Positions 1-8,642 of a stretch of 39,735 nt of DNA are shown one piece after another. The notes beneath the pieces are model-generated. The model searched no databases. It was not told the origin of the DNA and saw only the letters and a program-made list of their open reading frames with translations. Every line of letters starts with the position of its first letter. The first letter of the stretch is position 1. The DNA is from Caulobacteraceae bacterium (GTDB lineage Bacteria; Pseudomonadota; Alphaproteobacteria; Caulobacterales; Caulobacteraceae), in contig JANXUA010000064.1 of the NCBI GenBank assembly GCA_025352085.1, positions 1-39,735 of the forward strand. Reading direction: 5' to 3'. The position numbers and the translations under genes were made by a program.

Positions 1-341
1 CCATCGGCGAGGTAGGCGTCAATCAATTCGGCGACGGTCAGGGCGTCGCGCGCGTCCAGCTTGGCTTGGGCGGGGTCTTCGCCGTTTGCCGCGCTGTTCA
101 AAACCTCCCGCGCCTTGTCGCGGGCTTTGCCCGCCGTCCAGGGCGAACCATGACGGCCGATGGTCAACCACCGCTGCGCGCGTCCAGTGCGGAATTTGAC
201 CGCGTAGGTCTTCGTTCCCGCCCTGGTGACGCGAAGGCAAAAACCCTTCAGTTCCGTATCCCAAATTTCGATATCGCCGGTCGCGGGCGGCTGTGCCGCG
301 TCAACCGTGCGCTTGGTCAGTTTCGCTTTGAGTCCGGCCAT
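1..341 (-). CDS. Tyrosine site-specific integrase, N-terminal part (cut by window edge)
   Basis: The gene reads leftward from ATG at 341 and runs off the left edge, so only about 113 residues are visible. The visible protein matches the N-terminal arm-binding domain (DUF4102 type) of phage and island integrases: a lysine-rich start (MAGLKAKLTKRTVDAA), then WDTELKGFCLRVTRAGTKTY, an RWLTIGRHG segment, and a DPAQAKLDAR linker leading to the core-binding domain (LTVAELIDAYL). The catalytic domain is outside the window. In known islands such integrases recombine a tRNA 3' end. Here a tRNA 3' half lies 165 bases upstream of the start codon, facing away from the element, which is the usual arrangement at an island end. 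The family is clear from the sequence; whether the complete enzyme is intact cannot be seen. Confidence 0.88.
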   Translation of the reverse strand, partial: MAGLKAKLTKRTVDAAQPPATGDIEIWDTELKGFCLRVTRAGTKTYAVKFRTGRAQRWLTIGRHGSPWTAGKARDKAREVLNSAANGEDPAQAKLDARDALTVAELIDAYLAD

Positions 342-505
342 GCCGTCCGCCTTCCCGCTACCACCCCGCTACCAAGAACGAGGAAACTAGGGGACACTAC
401 AGGCTAGACCCTCTCATTCGCAAGTCTGAAAAACCCCTTTGATTCAGAAACTTGATATCTCTCTACGATATCGTCGCTACCTTCCGGAAAGACAGAAGCC
501 CCACA

Positions 506-550
506 TTCGCAATGAGGAGGTCTGGGGTTCGATTCCCCACGGCTCCACCA
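506..550 (+). repeat. Truncated tRNA-Ala(CGC) 3' half, probable attachment-site duplicate
   Basis: The stretch reads as a tRNA from the anticodon loop onward: loop TTCGCAA (anticodon CGC), 3' anticodon strand TGAGG, variable AGGTC, T arm TGGGG-TTCGATT-CCCCA, acceptor strand CGGCTCC and ACCA. The U at position 70 of the acceptor fits the G3-U70 pair of alanine tRNAs. The matching 5' half (acceptor GGGGCCG and D arm) is absent upstream, so this is not a functional tRNA. A 3' tRNA copy beginning in the anticodon loop next to an integrase is the classic att duplicate left by an element inserted in a tRNA gene. The intact tRNA should lie at the far left end of the element. Confidence 0.8.
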
Positions 551-683
551 AGAAGCCCACCTCCCACTGGCTAACTCCCAGACCCGTGGAAAACCTCAAA
601 GATCATTGTTGGATAATTGGCGGCCCGATGCTGTGTTCGTCGGGCGATCAGTGGGCGATCTGGTCCCGGCTGACGTCCTTGGC

Positions 684-2042
684 TTATGGCGCGGATTGCA
701 CCCCTTCCAGCGAAAAGCGGAATGGCGCCACGGTGTAGCCGGTGAACCGACCCGTGACCGAGACAATGGTTCCTGACGCCGGCGGGCGGATCGCCGAGGA
801 TGTGAGCTTGACGTGGATGTCGGTCTTGTTCGCGGTCTGATTGTCATCGGTCAGCGCGCCGTCAAGCCCGTCCGGCGTGACGGCGATTACTTTAAGGGAC
901 AGTTTGATCTTGGCGCCGCCGGCCTGTGGCGCCTCGGTTGCCGCCCAGACGCGCTGGGCGGCGCTGGCGTTCGCGGCAGATGCGTCGCGCTGCTCCAATA
1001 CGAATTCCCGATCGGAAAATGACAAGGTTCTGGGATCGTTGTCAGCGACGGCCTTGACCGCGATCTCGGCCGCGGTCGGGGCGGGGGCGACGGTGAACCC
1101 GGCCGGAGGCGCGGCCTGGGTCGTCGCGGCGGCGAGCAGCTTGTCCCAGCCGTCATCTCCGCCGTGGTAGCGTCGATAACTCGCCTTACCGTAAGCAGCG
1201 ATCGAGGTTTGGGCGGCGCTGTTGCCAGCCGCGAGGGCGTAGGCCCGGGCCGCCCACCACAACCCGGCCGGATCAACCGGCTTCGACTGCAGCTGCGCGA
1301 TCGCGAGCTGATAGGCGTTGGTCAGATCGTTGGGCCCAGCTTTCAACGCCGCAAGATAATGAGGTATCGCCGCGACGTTGTCCTTGTGCGTCAGATCGCG
1401 GTAGCCGAGGGCGCCCTCGAAGATCGTCGACAGCTGATCGCGCAGCACCGCGAAATCGCCGTCGGTCATACCGTCGGGCTTGAGCCAGCCTCGCAAGGCC
1501 ACGAGGCCGCGTTCGGCGTACGCGCCCGCCTGATCGGCCAGGGCTTGAGTCGCCTGCGGGTTGGGCGCGGCGGTCGCGTGGGCGCGCGTGAGAAACGCCA
1601 TAATGCCCAGCGCGCGCGGCGCCCCGGACTGGATCGCCAGAATGCGCAACGCCACCGCTTCAACATTCGCCGCGTCGCCCGCCTGCTGATAGGCCGCCAT
1701 GGCCTGTTCCAAGGCATCGACCTTCAACCCGCTGTTTGGAAAGCTGGCGACAAAGGCGAGCATGGCGCCCGCTTTCGCGGCCGGATCGGCGGCTTTCAAC
1801 GCTTGCATATAGGCGTTGTACTCGGCCGGGTCCTGCACCACCTTGCCCGGCGCAGGCTGTGGGGTCGGCTCCGCTGGTGAGGCGGCCGGCGCCAGGGCAA
1901 GCACACCAGCGACCAGCAGGCCTCGAATGATGGCTGGCCTGGCTTGCGTGGATCGATCGACCAGGCGTCGGCGCATCGGCGATCGATCCACGGTGTTCGG
2001 CGCGGCGTCTTGGGCGGAGTTCACGTTCACTTTGATTTCCAT
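684..2042 (-). CDS. Secreted TPR-like repeat protein of unknown function
   Basis: The product is 452 residues if it starts at the ATG at 2042, which overlaps the stop of the upstream gene by 16 bases. An internal Met at residue 23 (MRRRLVDR, about 1976) would place a signal peptide (IIRGLLVAGVLALAPAASPA) nearer the N-terminus and is a credible alternative; neither start has a good ribosome site. The middle (residues about 70-290) is alanine-rich and helical with TPR-like spacing. The last 80 residues (KIKLSLKVIAVTPDG onward) are beta-rich and resemble a small OB-type domain. It is probably exported and forms an operon with the SEL1-repeat gene before it. No enzymatic motif is visible and the role is unknown. 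Confidence 0.75.
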   Translation of the reverse strand: MEIKVNVNSAQDAAPNTVDRSPMRRRLVDRSTQARPAIIRGLLVAGVLALAPAASPAEPTPQPAPGKVVQDPAEYNAYMQALKAADPAAKAGAMLAFVASFPNSGLKVDALEQAMAAYQQAGDAANVEAVALRILAIQSGAPRALGIMAFLTRAHATAAPNPQATQALADQAGAYAERGLVALRGWLKPDGMTDGDFAVLRDQLSTIFEGALGYRDLTHKDNVAAIPHYLAALKAGPNDLTNAYQLAIAQLQSKPVDPAGLWWAARAYALAAGNSAAQTSIAAYGKASYRRYHGGDDGWDKLLAAATTQAAPPAGFTVAPAPTAAEIAVKAVADNDPRTLSFSDREFVLEQRDASAANASAAQRVWAATEAPQAGGAKIKLSLKVIAVTPDGLDGALTDDNQTANKTDIHVKLTSSAIRPPASGTIVSVTGRFTGYTVAPFRFSLEGVQSAP

Positions 2043-2629
2043 TCAAGAGCCAAGCGTTGCGCCTCGGAGATCTGCGCGGGGGTCATTTTGGCGGCGACGC
2101 CAGCGCGCGACCGCGACTCATCGCTCGGGATTTCTCCTGGGGCCGTATCGCGGGCGCCCGCGAGGGTGAACCACATGTAGGCCTGCACATTGTCCTGAGG
2201 CACGCCGAACCCGTTTTCATACATTATCGCCAGGCTGCCCTGACCCAGCGCAAATCCCTGATCGGCGGATCTTCGGTACCAGAAGACAGCGCGCGTGTAG
2301 TTCTGCGGCACCCCCACGGCCAGATAGTACATATCGCCTAAGGCGTGCTGCGCCTTGGCGTATCGACCGTCGGCGGCCCGGCGATACCATTCCATGGCGC
2401 GCGCATCGCTTTGTGGTACGCCCCGGTGATCGGCATACATCACGCCCAGGTCATACTGCGCCGCGACATTGCCCCGATCGGCCAAAGTACGCCACAGCCG
2501 CATGGCGAGGCCGTAGTCGCCGTGTTCCGCGGCCAACTGTCCGTCCGTCAACGGGTCCGCCAACACCGCCTGAACTGGGCCGATGGCCAGAAACCCGGCA
2601 GCCAATGCGATTTTAAACCGAAGTCCCAC
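2027..2629 (-). CDS. Secreted SEL1-repeat protein
   Basis: Using the GTG at 2629 gives 200 residues, with GGAGGT nine bases upstream and a clean signal peptide (FKIALAAGFLAIGPVQAVLA). An earlier in-frame TTG at 2647 is possible but would lie upstream of that ribosome site. The mature protein has about four SEL1-type repeats, seen as the recurring phrases AAQYDLGVMYADHRGVPQ, AQHALGDMYYLAVGVPQ and GQGSLAIMYENGFGVPQ. SEL1 proteins are solenoid adaptors for protein-protein contact; bacterial members often act in envelope or signalling complexes. Its 3' end overlaps the following TPR-like gene, suggesting translational coupling and a shared envelope role. The specific partner is unknown. Confidence 0.85.
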   Translation of the reverse strand: MGLRFKIALAAGFLAIGPVQAVLADPLTDGQLAAEHGDYGLAMRLWRTLADRGNVAAQYDLGVMYADHRGVPQSDARAMEWYRRAADGRYAKAQHALGDMYYLAVGVPQNYTRAVFWYRRSADQGFALGQGSLAIMYENGFGVPQDNVQAYMWFTLAGARDTAPGEIPSDESRSRAGVAAKMTPAQISEAQRLALEWKSK

Positions 2630-2739
2630 CCGTCGCCGACCTCCCAAGGCCCAGTGATTGACTGACTACAGCATGCGCGGGTCGCGATCCATCCCGCGGC
2701 ATTGGTTGAATGGGGCGCGTCTGGTTTAGCGTCTCCCGC

Positions 2740-4125
2740 CTAGCCGTCCGCGGCAGGCAGCGCCGGCAGCTTGCCGTTGAGCTTAAGCCAGATCAGGATC
2801 GCGACGCCGATCGCCATCCAGGTCAGGCCGACGATCTTGGCGTGGGTTTCGGCGCTGACCAGGATATAGCCGATGATCGCCGCGCCGATGGCGGGCACGA
2901 TGAGGTGGCGCACCCACTGGCGGCTGCGTTTGCGCCAGGTGAAGTGCACGATCACCGACACGTGCAGCATCAGAAAGCCGGTCAACGCGCCAAACGTCAC
3001 CACCGTCAAAAGAAGTTCCAACTGGCTGACCAGCGAGAGGCCGAGAACCAGGGTGATCGCCGCGACCAGCAAGGCGGCGGGCACGGGAACCTGGCGCACG
3101 GGGTTCACGCGCGCCAACACCCGCGGCAACCGACCGTCCCTGGCCATGCTGTAGATCAATCGGGCGGTGGCCGCCTGGGCGACCAGGGCCCCGGCCACGC
3201 CGCCGAACAACACCCCGAAGATCGACACCACCCATTTGAAGGTTGGTCCGCCAATGAGATTGCAAATGTAGAAGAAGGCCTGATTGGTCGGATCGCCCGG
3301 CGCGAACCTTTTGATGTTCAGCACCAGCAGCGAGGCCAGATAGGTCTGGGCCACGAACAGGGTGGCCGCCAGCACCAGAGCCAGCATGGTCGCCTTGGCG
3401 ACCGCCGGCGGCCCGCCTTTGGCTTCTTCCGACATGGTCGAGATGGCGTCGAAGCCCAGAAAGCTCAGCGCCGCCACGGGCAGGGCGCCGAAGATCACCG
3501 CCGGAGACACCTGGGCCGGGTCAAACAAGGGCTTGAGGCTCAGATGCGCCCCGCCGACGCCGTGGGCCAGGGCGATCGCGGCCAACACCATGAAAGACGC
3601 CAGCAAGAGCAATTGCAGGGTCAGGAGCGCGGCGTTCATCCGCGCCGCCATCTCGACGCCGTACACATTGACGGCGGTGTTGAAGGCCAGAAAAACCACC
3701 ACCCACACCCCTTTGGGCACGTCCGGGATCACCGCCTGCACCGCCACCGCGCAAATCACATAAACCCCGGTCGGGATCAGCAGATAGTCCAGCAGCAAGG
3801 CCCAACCGGCGAGGAAACCGGCGCCGGCGCCAATGCCGCGACCCGCATAGGTGTAGACCGATCCCGCTACGGGAAAGGTGCGCGCCATGGTCATGTAACT
3901 GAGGGCGGTGAACACCATCGCCACGAAGCCGACGATGTAGACCAGCGGCACCATGCCGTGGCTGTTGTTGAAGACGATGCCGAAGGTCGGAAAGGGCGCC
4001 GTCGGCGCAATGAACACCAGGCCATAGATGAGCAGATCAAAGAGGCTGAGCGAGCGCCTCAATTCCTGCTTGTAGCCAAAGCCGGCGAGCGTTTCGCCCG
4101 CGACGGCCAGCGTCTGGTCGCTCAT
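2740..4125 (-). CDS. APC-family amino acid/polyamine permease
   Basis: A 461-residue inner-membrane transporter with about twelve hydrophobic segments. The N-terminal APC signature is clear (LRRSLSLFDLLIYGLVFIAP, then the PVAGSVYTYAGRGIG helix), as is GFDAISTMSEEAKGG in the middle, typical of the APC superfamily and close to putrescine importers of the PuuP group. The ATG at 4125 was chosen because AAAAGGGG precedes it by seven bases; an upstream in-frame ATG at 4149 lacks such a site. The gene follows a TetR regulator on the same strand (gap 94 bases) and faces an aminotransferase and TonB receptor, so its substrate may be the amine or amino acid transaminated there. Substrate assignment is inference only. 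Confidence 0.9.
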   Translation of the reverse strand: MSDQTLAVAGETLAGFGYKQELRRSLSLFDLLIYGLVFIAPTAPFPTFGIVFNNSHGMVPLVYIVGFVAMVFTALSYMTMARTFPVAGSVYTYAGRGIGAGAGFLAGWALLLDYLLIPTGVYVICAVAVQAVIPDVPKGVWVVVFLAFNTAVNVYGVEMAARMNAALLTLQLLLLASFMVLAAIALAHGVGGAHLSLKPLFDPAQVSPAVIFGALPVAALSFLGFDAISTMSEEAKGGPPAVAKATMLALVLAATLFVAQTYLASLLVLNIKRFAPGDPTNQAFFYICNLIGGPTFKWVVSIFGVLFGGVAGALVAQAATARLIYSMARDGRLPRVLARVNPVRQVPVPAALLVAAITLVLGLSLVSQLELLLTVVTFGALTGFLMLHVSVIVHFTWRKRSRQWVRHLIVPAIGAAIIGYILVSAETHAKIVGLTWMAIGVAILIWLKLNGKLPALPAADG

Positions 4126-4219
4126 TCCACACCCCTTTTCGACATCCACGTCACCCTAACGCCGATTCTGATTTTCTGGCCGCAAACGACTCCCCGTACG
4201 GGCATCGGCCACACTTCCT

Positions 4220-4852
4220 TTAAGGCGTGAGGGCATGGCGGAGGATCGCGGCGGCGTCGCGCAGGAGGTCGTCCGGCGCGATGGCGGTTTCTTCATTGAG
4301 CATCTCGTCGGTGGCGAAGCCATATTCGATGGACAGGCGCATGCGCCGCCACAGAACCTCGCGCGGGATGCGCGGCAGGTATGGCGCGTAGGCGGCGACC
4401 ATTCGATCGGTGACCAGTCGATGCGATTCGATGCGGACCCTCGCCAGGCTGGGGGTGGCGCGCAAGGCTCTGAGCGTCCAGATGGCGCCAGGTTCGCGCG
4501 CGGTGACCGCCGCCGTCGCCTGCATCAGTTCCAGTGTCGCGTCGCCAAGGGCCTGGAGTCCCAGCGGCGCATAGCGGTCGAGCCAGGCGAACAGCACCGC
4601 GTTCTGACGATCCATCAGCCGCCGCCCCAGAGCCTCGAGCACCGCATACTTGTCTTTGAAATAGCGATAGAGCGCCGGCGGCGTCATCCGCGCCCGCGCG
4701 CAGATCAGATTGGTGGATATCCGTTCGATGCCGACTTCACCCAGCAGATCGCCGGCGACGTCGAGCAGCCGCTCATAGGTGGCGATGGCCCGCTTTTGAC
4801 GCGGCGGGGGCTTCGCGCGGGGGCGGCCCTGCAGGCTCGTCGATGGCGTCAT
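4220..4852 (-). CDS. TetR-family transcriptional regulator
   Basis: A 210-residue protein. Residues about 20-70 form a TetR helix-turn-helix domain (ATYERLLDVAGDLLGEVGIERIS, then ALYRYFKDKYAVLEAL, the YRYF recognition-helix signature). The remainder is a helical ligand-binding domain with no recognisable specificity. It is divergent from the aminotransferase gene at 4955 and upstream of the APC permease on its own strand, so it is the likely local repressor of both directions. The 102-base divergent spacer is locally AT-rich and holds an imperfect inverted repeat around 4918-4943 (ATAG ... CTAT), a possible operator. The ligand is unknown. Confidence 0.9.
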   Translation of the reverse strand: MTPSTSLQGRPRAKPPPRQKRAIATYERLLDVAGDLLGEVGIERISTNLICARARMTPPALYRYFKDKYAVLEALGRRLMDRQNAVLFAWLDRYAPLGLQALGDATLELMQATAAVTAREPGAIWTLRALRATPSLARVRIESHRLVTDRMVAAYAPYLPRIPREVLWRRMRLSIEYGFATDEMLNEETAIAPDDLLRDAAAILRHALTP

Positions 4853-4954
4853 CCGGTCGTTTCAGCGGCTCGCGACTGCTCTGCAACCCTATTGACGAAG
4901 ATAGGCGTCGGTTGCAATATGATAGTCAAAGATATCGTTCTATGAGAACCGCGA

Positions 4955-6223
4955 ATGGTTCGTCCCAACAGTGAGGATCGCGCCTTACGCGCGCGCGCCG
5001 AGGCGGTGATCCCGGGGGGGATGTACGGCCACCAGTCCACGCGCCTCTTGCCCGACGACTATCCACAGTTCTTCTCCAGAGCGAAGGGCGCGCGGCTGTG
5101 GGACGCCGACGGCAATGAATTGCTGGATTTCATGTGCGCCTATGGCCCCAATTTGCTCGGGTATGGCGATGCGGCGATCGACGGCGCCTACATTCGGCAG
5201 CTCGCGGTTGGCGATACGATGACCGGCCCGACCGGCCTGATGGTCGACTTGGCCGAGGCGCTCACCGCCATGGTCACCCACGCCGATTGGGCGATGTTCT
5301 GCAAGAACGGCGCGGACGCCACGCTGATGGCCCTTGTCGCCGCCCGGGCGCACACCCGGCGCAAGACGGTGATCCTGGCCCGGGGGGCCTATCACGGCGC
5401 CGCGCCCTGGTGCGCGCTGCGGCCCGTCGGCGTGACCCCCGAGGACAAGGCCAACCAGATCTATTGCGACTATAACGATGTCGCCAGCCTGGAGGCGGCG
5501 GCGGCGATGGCGGGCGACGATCTGGCGGCGATTTTCGCCGCGCCGCTGAAACACGACGCCTTCGTGGATCAGGCCCTGCCCGACCCGGCCTACGCGCGCC
5601 GCGCGCGGTCCCTTTGCGACCAGATCGGGGCGCTGCTGGTGGTGGACGATGTCCGCGCCGGCCTGCGGATCGCCCGCGACTGCAGCTGGTCGACCGTCGG
5701 CGTGGCGCCCGATCTTTCGACCTGGGGCAAGTGCATCGCCAACGGCCACGCGATATCCGCCCTGCTGGGGAGCGACAAGGCGCGCGCCGCGGCCGCCGCG
5801 ATGTTCGCCACCGGCTCGTACTGGTATCAGGCCGCGCCGATGGCCGCGGCGTTGGAGACCCTGCGCCGGGTGCGGGAAACCGACTATCTGGAGCACATCG
5901 AGACTCTCGGCGCCCAGCTGCGCGCCGGCCTGGGCGAGCGGGCCCGCGCGCACGGACTGGATCTGCGCCAGACCGGCCCCGTCACCATGCCGCTGTTTCT
6001 GTTCGAAGACGACCGGGACCTGCGAAAAGGCTTTTGCTTCGGCAGCGAGATGCTCAAACGCGGCGTCTACGTTCACCCTTGGCACAACATGTTCCTGAAT
6101 GCGGCGATGGCCGCCGCGGACATCGATCAGGCGTTGGATGCGGCGGATGAGGCTTTCAAAGCGCTGGGGTCGCGTCTCACCACGCTTGAGCCGGTTGAAA
6201 AGATGCGTTTCCTGGCCGCTTGA
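4955..6223 (+). CDS. PLP-dependent class-III aminotransferase (GSA-aminomutase-like)
   Basis: A 422-residue cytosolic enzyme of fold-type I. The N-terminal IPGGMYGHQSTR and the ADGNELLDFMCAYGPNLLGY block are typical of the glutamate-1-semialdehyde aminomutase-like branch, which also contains amine and beta-amino-acid aminotransferases. The expected PLP lysine is Lys259 in STWGKCIANGHAISALLG; Asp231 in VVDDVRAGLR would contact the pyridine nitrogen. Most relatives have D-E-V at that site, so the second Asp here is a small deviation. The linked TonB receptor starts 53 bases downstream. It is not expected to be the heme-pathway HemL, because it sits with transport genes and a TetR regulator; the substrate cannot be told from sequence. 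Confidence 0.85.
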   Translation: MVRPNSEDRALRARAEAVIPGGMYGHQSTRLLPDDYPQFFSRAKGARLWDADGNELLDFMCAYGPNLLGYGDAAIDGAYIRQLAVGDTMTGPTGLMVDLAEALTAMVTHADWAMFCKNGADATLMALVAARAHTRRKTVILARGAYHGAAPWCALRPVGVTPEDKANQIYCDYNDVASLEAAAAMAGDDLAAIFAAPLKHDAFVDQALPDPAYARRARSLCDQIGALLVVDDVRAGLRIARDCSWSTVGVAPDLSTWGKCIANGHAISALLGSDKARAAAAAMFATGSYWYQAAPMAAALETLRRVRETDYLEHIETLGAQLRAGLGERARAHGLDLRQTGPVTMPLFLFEDDRDLRKGFCFGSEMLKRGVYVHPWHNMFLNAAMAAADIDQALDAADEAFKALGSRLTTLEPVEKMRFLAA

Positions 6224-6242
6224 GGCTGAACACGACAACCTT

Positions 6243-6256
6243 GGACAATGTTGTCC
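6243..6256. promoter_or_regulatory. Short palindrome ahead of the TonB receptor gene
   Basis: GGACAATGTTGTCC has perfect six-base arms around TG, between the aminotransferase stop and the receptor ATG and just upstream of the GGGGGA ribosome site. It could be an operator or a small mRNA hairpin that sets the ratio of the two products. No second copy was noticed in this locus, so the function is speculative. Confidence 0.35.
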
Positions 6257-6276
6257 GGAAAATAGGGGGATTGACT

Positions 6277-8634
6277 ATGCCGACCACGAAACATGGCGCC
6301 GGGCGGGCCGCGCTGGCGGCGACAACCGCGTTGGCCGGGCTCGCGTGGCTGGCCGCCGCGCCGTGGGCGAACGCCGCCCAGACCGCCGCGGCGGCGCAGG
6401 CCGCCGCCCCGGTCGAGACCCTGATCGTCACCGCCCAAAAACGCAGCGAAAACATCCAGGACGTCCCGATCTCGATCCAGGCGTTCAGCGCCAAGGACAT
6501 CAAGGTCCTTGGCATCAAGTCGTCCATCGACGTCGGCGCGGTGACGCCGAACGTCGACATCGCCCTGGTGGCGGGGCCCGGCAACCAGCCGATCATCACC
6601 ATCCGCGGCATCGGCCTCAATGACTACGACACCAACAACGCCGGCCCCAACGGCGTCTATGTCGACGAAGTCTATCTCAGCTCACCGTCATCCCAGACCT
6701 TCCAGGCCTTTGATCTCGAACGCATCGAGGTGCTCAAGGGTCCGCAGGGAACGCTGTACGGGCGCAACACCAGCGGCGGGGCGATCAACTTCGTCGCCAA
6801 CAAGCCCACCAATCAGCCTTCCCTCGACCTGCATGCCGAATATAGCTCGTTCAACACCTTCAATTTCGCGGGCGCCCTCTCCGGCCCGATCGCGCCGGGG
6901 CTCACTGGCCGCATTGCGTTCGTGAAAAACAATTCGTCCGGCTTTTTCCATAACGACCTCACCAATACGAGTGAAAACGGCACGGACAATTATGCGGTTC
7001 GTGTTCAACTACAGTATAAACCGACCAGTGATTTGACTTTATTGTTCAACGTCCACGGCGGACAGGTCGACAACAGGGTCACCGAATACCGTCACATCGG
7101 CGATTTCGTTCCCGGCACCCAGGGTTCGCCCGCGCCCACCCAGTGCAGCATCGCCGCCAGTTACGCCGGCGGCTGTGTCGATCTTTTCGGCTACGGCACG
7201 CCCAAGAATTTCTACGAGGGCTCTTTCAACCGGCGCCAGCATCTGAAGGTCAACAGCCTTGGCGCCTCGTTCCGCGCCGACTATGCGCTTGGCCCGATCA
7301 CCCTCACTTCGCTGAGCGCCTTCGAACACAACGACAAGATCCACCCGGAAGACAGCGACGCCTCGCCCAATCGCCTGCTCGAGATCAACTTCGGGGTTCG
7401 CTCCAACACCTTCACCCAGGAATTCCGCGCCTCCCATTCGTCGGCCAAGTTCAACTGGGTGGGCGGCCTCTACTATCTGCACGAAGACCTCAAGCAGAAC
7501 CAGCCGATCTTCCTCTTCCTCGACTTCGACAAATTTGGCGGCTTCGGCATTCCACCGGGTCCCGGGGCCGGCGACAACAATGGCACCGCCCTCCAGGCGT
7601 TCGACCGCAGCATCCAGATCACCAACGCCTACGCCGCCTTCGGGCAGGCCGACTATGCGTTGACCGAACGGCTGAAGCTGACCCTGGGCGGGCGCTACAC
7701 CACCGAGCGGCGCAGCTTCCACTATGACGGCTCGGTGCAGCTTCAGTCAGGCGGCACGGATCATTTCGGCCCGCTTCAGCAACTGGCGCTCACCGACGAA
7801 AGCCTGTCGAACTCGGCGTTCAACTATCGCGCGGCGCTGGACTTCAAGCTCACCCGCGACGTTCTCGCCTATGCAAGCATCGCCAGCGGCTACAAGAGCG
7901 GCGGGTTCAACGGCAGCTTTCTCAGTCTAAATCCGGCCGAGATCGCCCTGCAACTGACGCCCGTCCGGCCGGAACATGTGACCAGCTATGAGGTCGGCCT
8001 GAAATCGACGCTGTTCGAGGGCCGGCTGATCTTCGACGCGGCGGCGTTCTACAACACCTATCGCGACCTGCAGGTCTTCACCCTCGTGCAGTCGCCGCCG
8101 GGCGGCGGCGGTCTGCCGATCAACGTGCTGGACAACGCGCCCAGGGCCCATACCGAAGGTGTCGAGGCCCAGCTCGTGGCCAGACCGGTCCCGGCGCTGA
8201 CGGCGTCACTGCAGGTGGGCCTCCTCAACACCAAACTCGATCAATTCCTGCAGAGCAAGTCCACGTCGCCGCTGGATCTTTCCGGCAACCAGCTGCCGAT
8301 TTCGCCGCACTTCTCGCTGGCGGGCCTGATCGATTACAAGGTCCCCTTGGGCGGGGGCGCGCTCGATCTCCAGTTCAGCGCCTCCTACAAAAGCCATCAG
8401 TTCTTCGACACCGTTAACGATCCCTACATCACCCAGGATGGCTATTGGCTGGAGAACATCAGGGTGGCCTACGGGCCGGCGGGCGGCCGCTGGGAGGTCG
8501 CCGCCTACGTGCGCAACCTGTCGGATCGGCAGTATTATCTGGACAAATTCGACCTCACCAGCCCGTTCGGTTTCATCCAGGGCATCGTCGGCACGCCCCG
8601 GACGTTCGGCGGCGAGGTCAACTTTCACTTTTGA
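6277..8634 (+). CDS. TonB-dependent outer-membrane receptor
   Basis: The ATG at 6277 follows GGGGGA by six bases and gives 785 residues; an upstream in-frame ATG at 6220 overlaps the aminotransferase stop and lacks a ribosome site. It has an alanine-rich signal peptide (LAWLAAAPWANA), a TonB box (ETLIVTAQK), a plug domain (DVPISIQAF ... IRGIGLNDYDTNNAG ... VLKGPQGTLYGRNTSGGAIN) and a long beta-barrel ending FGGEVNFHF with the C-terminal aromatic residue needed for barrel assembly. Such receptors import bulky ligands, not only siderophores, and are abundant in Caulobacterales and sphingomonads. Linkage to the aminotransferase, TetR and permease suggests uptake of an organic amine or peptide-like ligand. 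Part of the barrel coding region around 6900-7060 is less GC-rich than its surroundings. Confidence 0.95.
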   Translation: MPTTKHGAGRAALAATTALAGLAWLAAAPWANAAQTAAAAQAAAPVETLIVTAQKRSENIQDVPISIQAFSAKDIKVLGIKSSIDVGAVTPNVDIALVAGPGNQPIITIRGIGLNDYDTNNAGPNGVYVDEVYLSSPSSQTFQAFDLERIEVLKGPQGTLYGRNTSGGAINFVANKPTNQPSLDLHAEYSSFNTFNFAGALSGPIAPGLTGRIAFVKNNSSGFFHNDLTNTSENGTDNYAVRVQLQYKPTSDLTLLFNVHGGQVDNRVTEYRHIGDFVPGTQGSPAPTQCSIAASYAGGCVDLFGYGTPKNFYEGSFNRRQHLKVNSLGASFRADYALGPITLTSLSAFEHNDKIHPEDSDASPNRLLEINFGVRSNTFTQEFRASHSSAKFNWVGGLYYLHEDLKQNQPIFLFLDFDKFGGFGIPPGPGAGDNNGTALQAFDRSIQITNAYAAFGQADYALTERLKLTLGGRYTTERRSFHYDGSVQLQSGGTDHFGPLQQLALTDESLSNSAFNYRAALDFKLTRDVLAYASIASGYKSGGFNGSFLSLNPAEIALQLTPVRPEHVTSYEVGLKSTLFEGRLIFDAAAFYNTYRDLQVFTLVQSPPGGGGLPINVLDNAPRAHTEGVEAQLVARPVPALTASLQVGLLNTKLDQFLQSKSTSPLDLSGNQLPISPHFSLAGLIDYKVPLGGGALDLQFSASYKSHQFFDTVNDPYITQDGYWLENIRVAYGPAGGRWEVAAYVRNLSDRQYYLDKFDLTSPFGFIQGIVGTPRTFGGEVNFHF

Positions 8635-8642
8635 ACCCGGAT

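Noticed and set aside
506-550. Complete tRNA gene
   Set aside because: No D arm or 5' acceptor strand upstream; only 4 of 5 anticodon-stem bases could pair by chance with the preceding sequence.
2710-4230. Long plus-strand ORF (506 codons) opposite the APC permease
   Set aside because: Antisense artefact of a high-GC gene; the product is Gln/Arg/His-rich without domains, whereas the other strand encodes a clear transporter.
4853-4954. Defined TetR operator upstream of the aminotransferase
   Set aside because: Only an imperfect, loosely spaced inverted repeat is visible; too weak to list as a site.
4985-6238. Minus-strand ORF of 417 codons opposite the aminotransferase
   Set aside because: Antisense shadow; the sense frame has all PLP-enzyme motifs.
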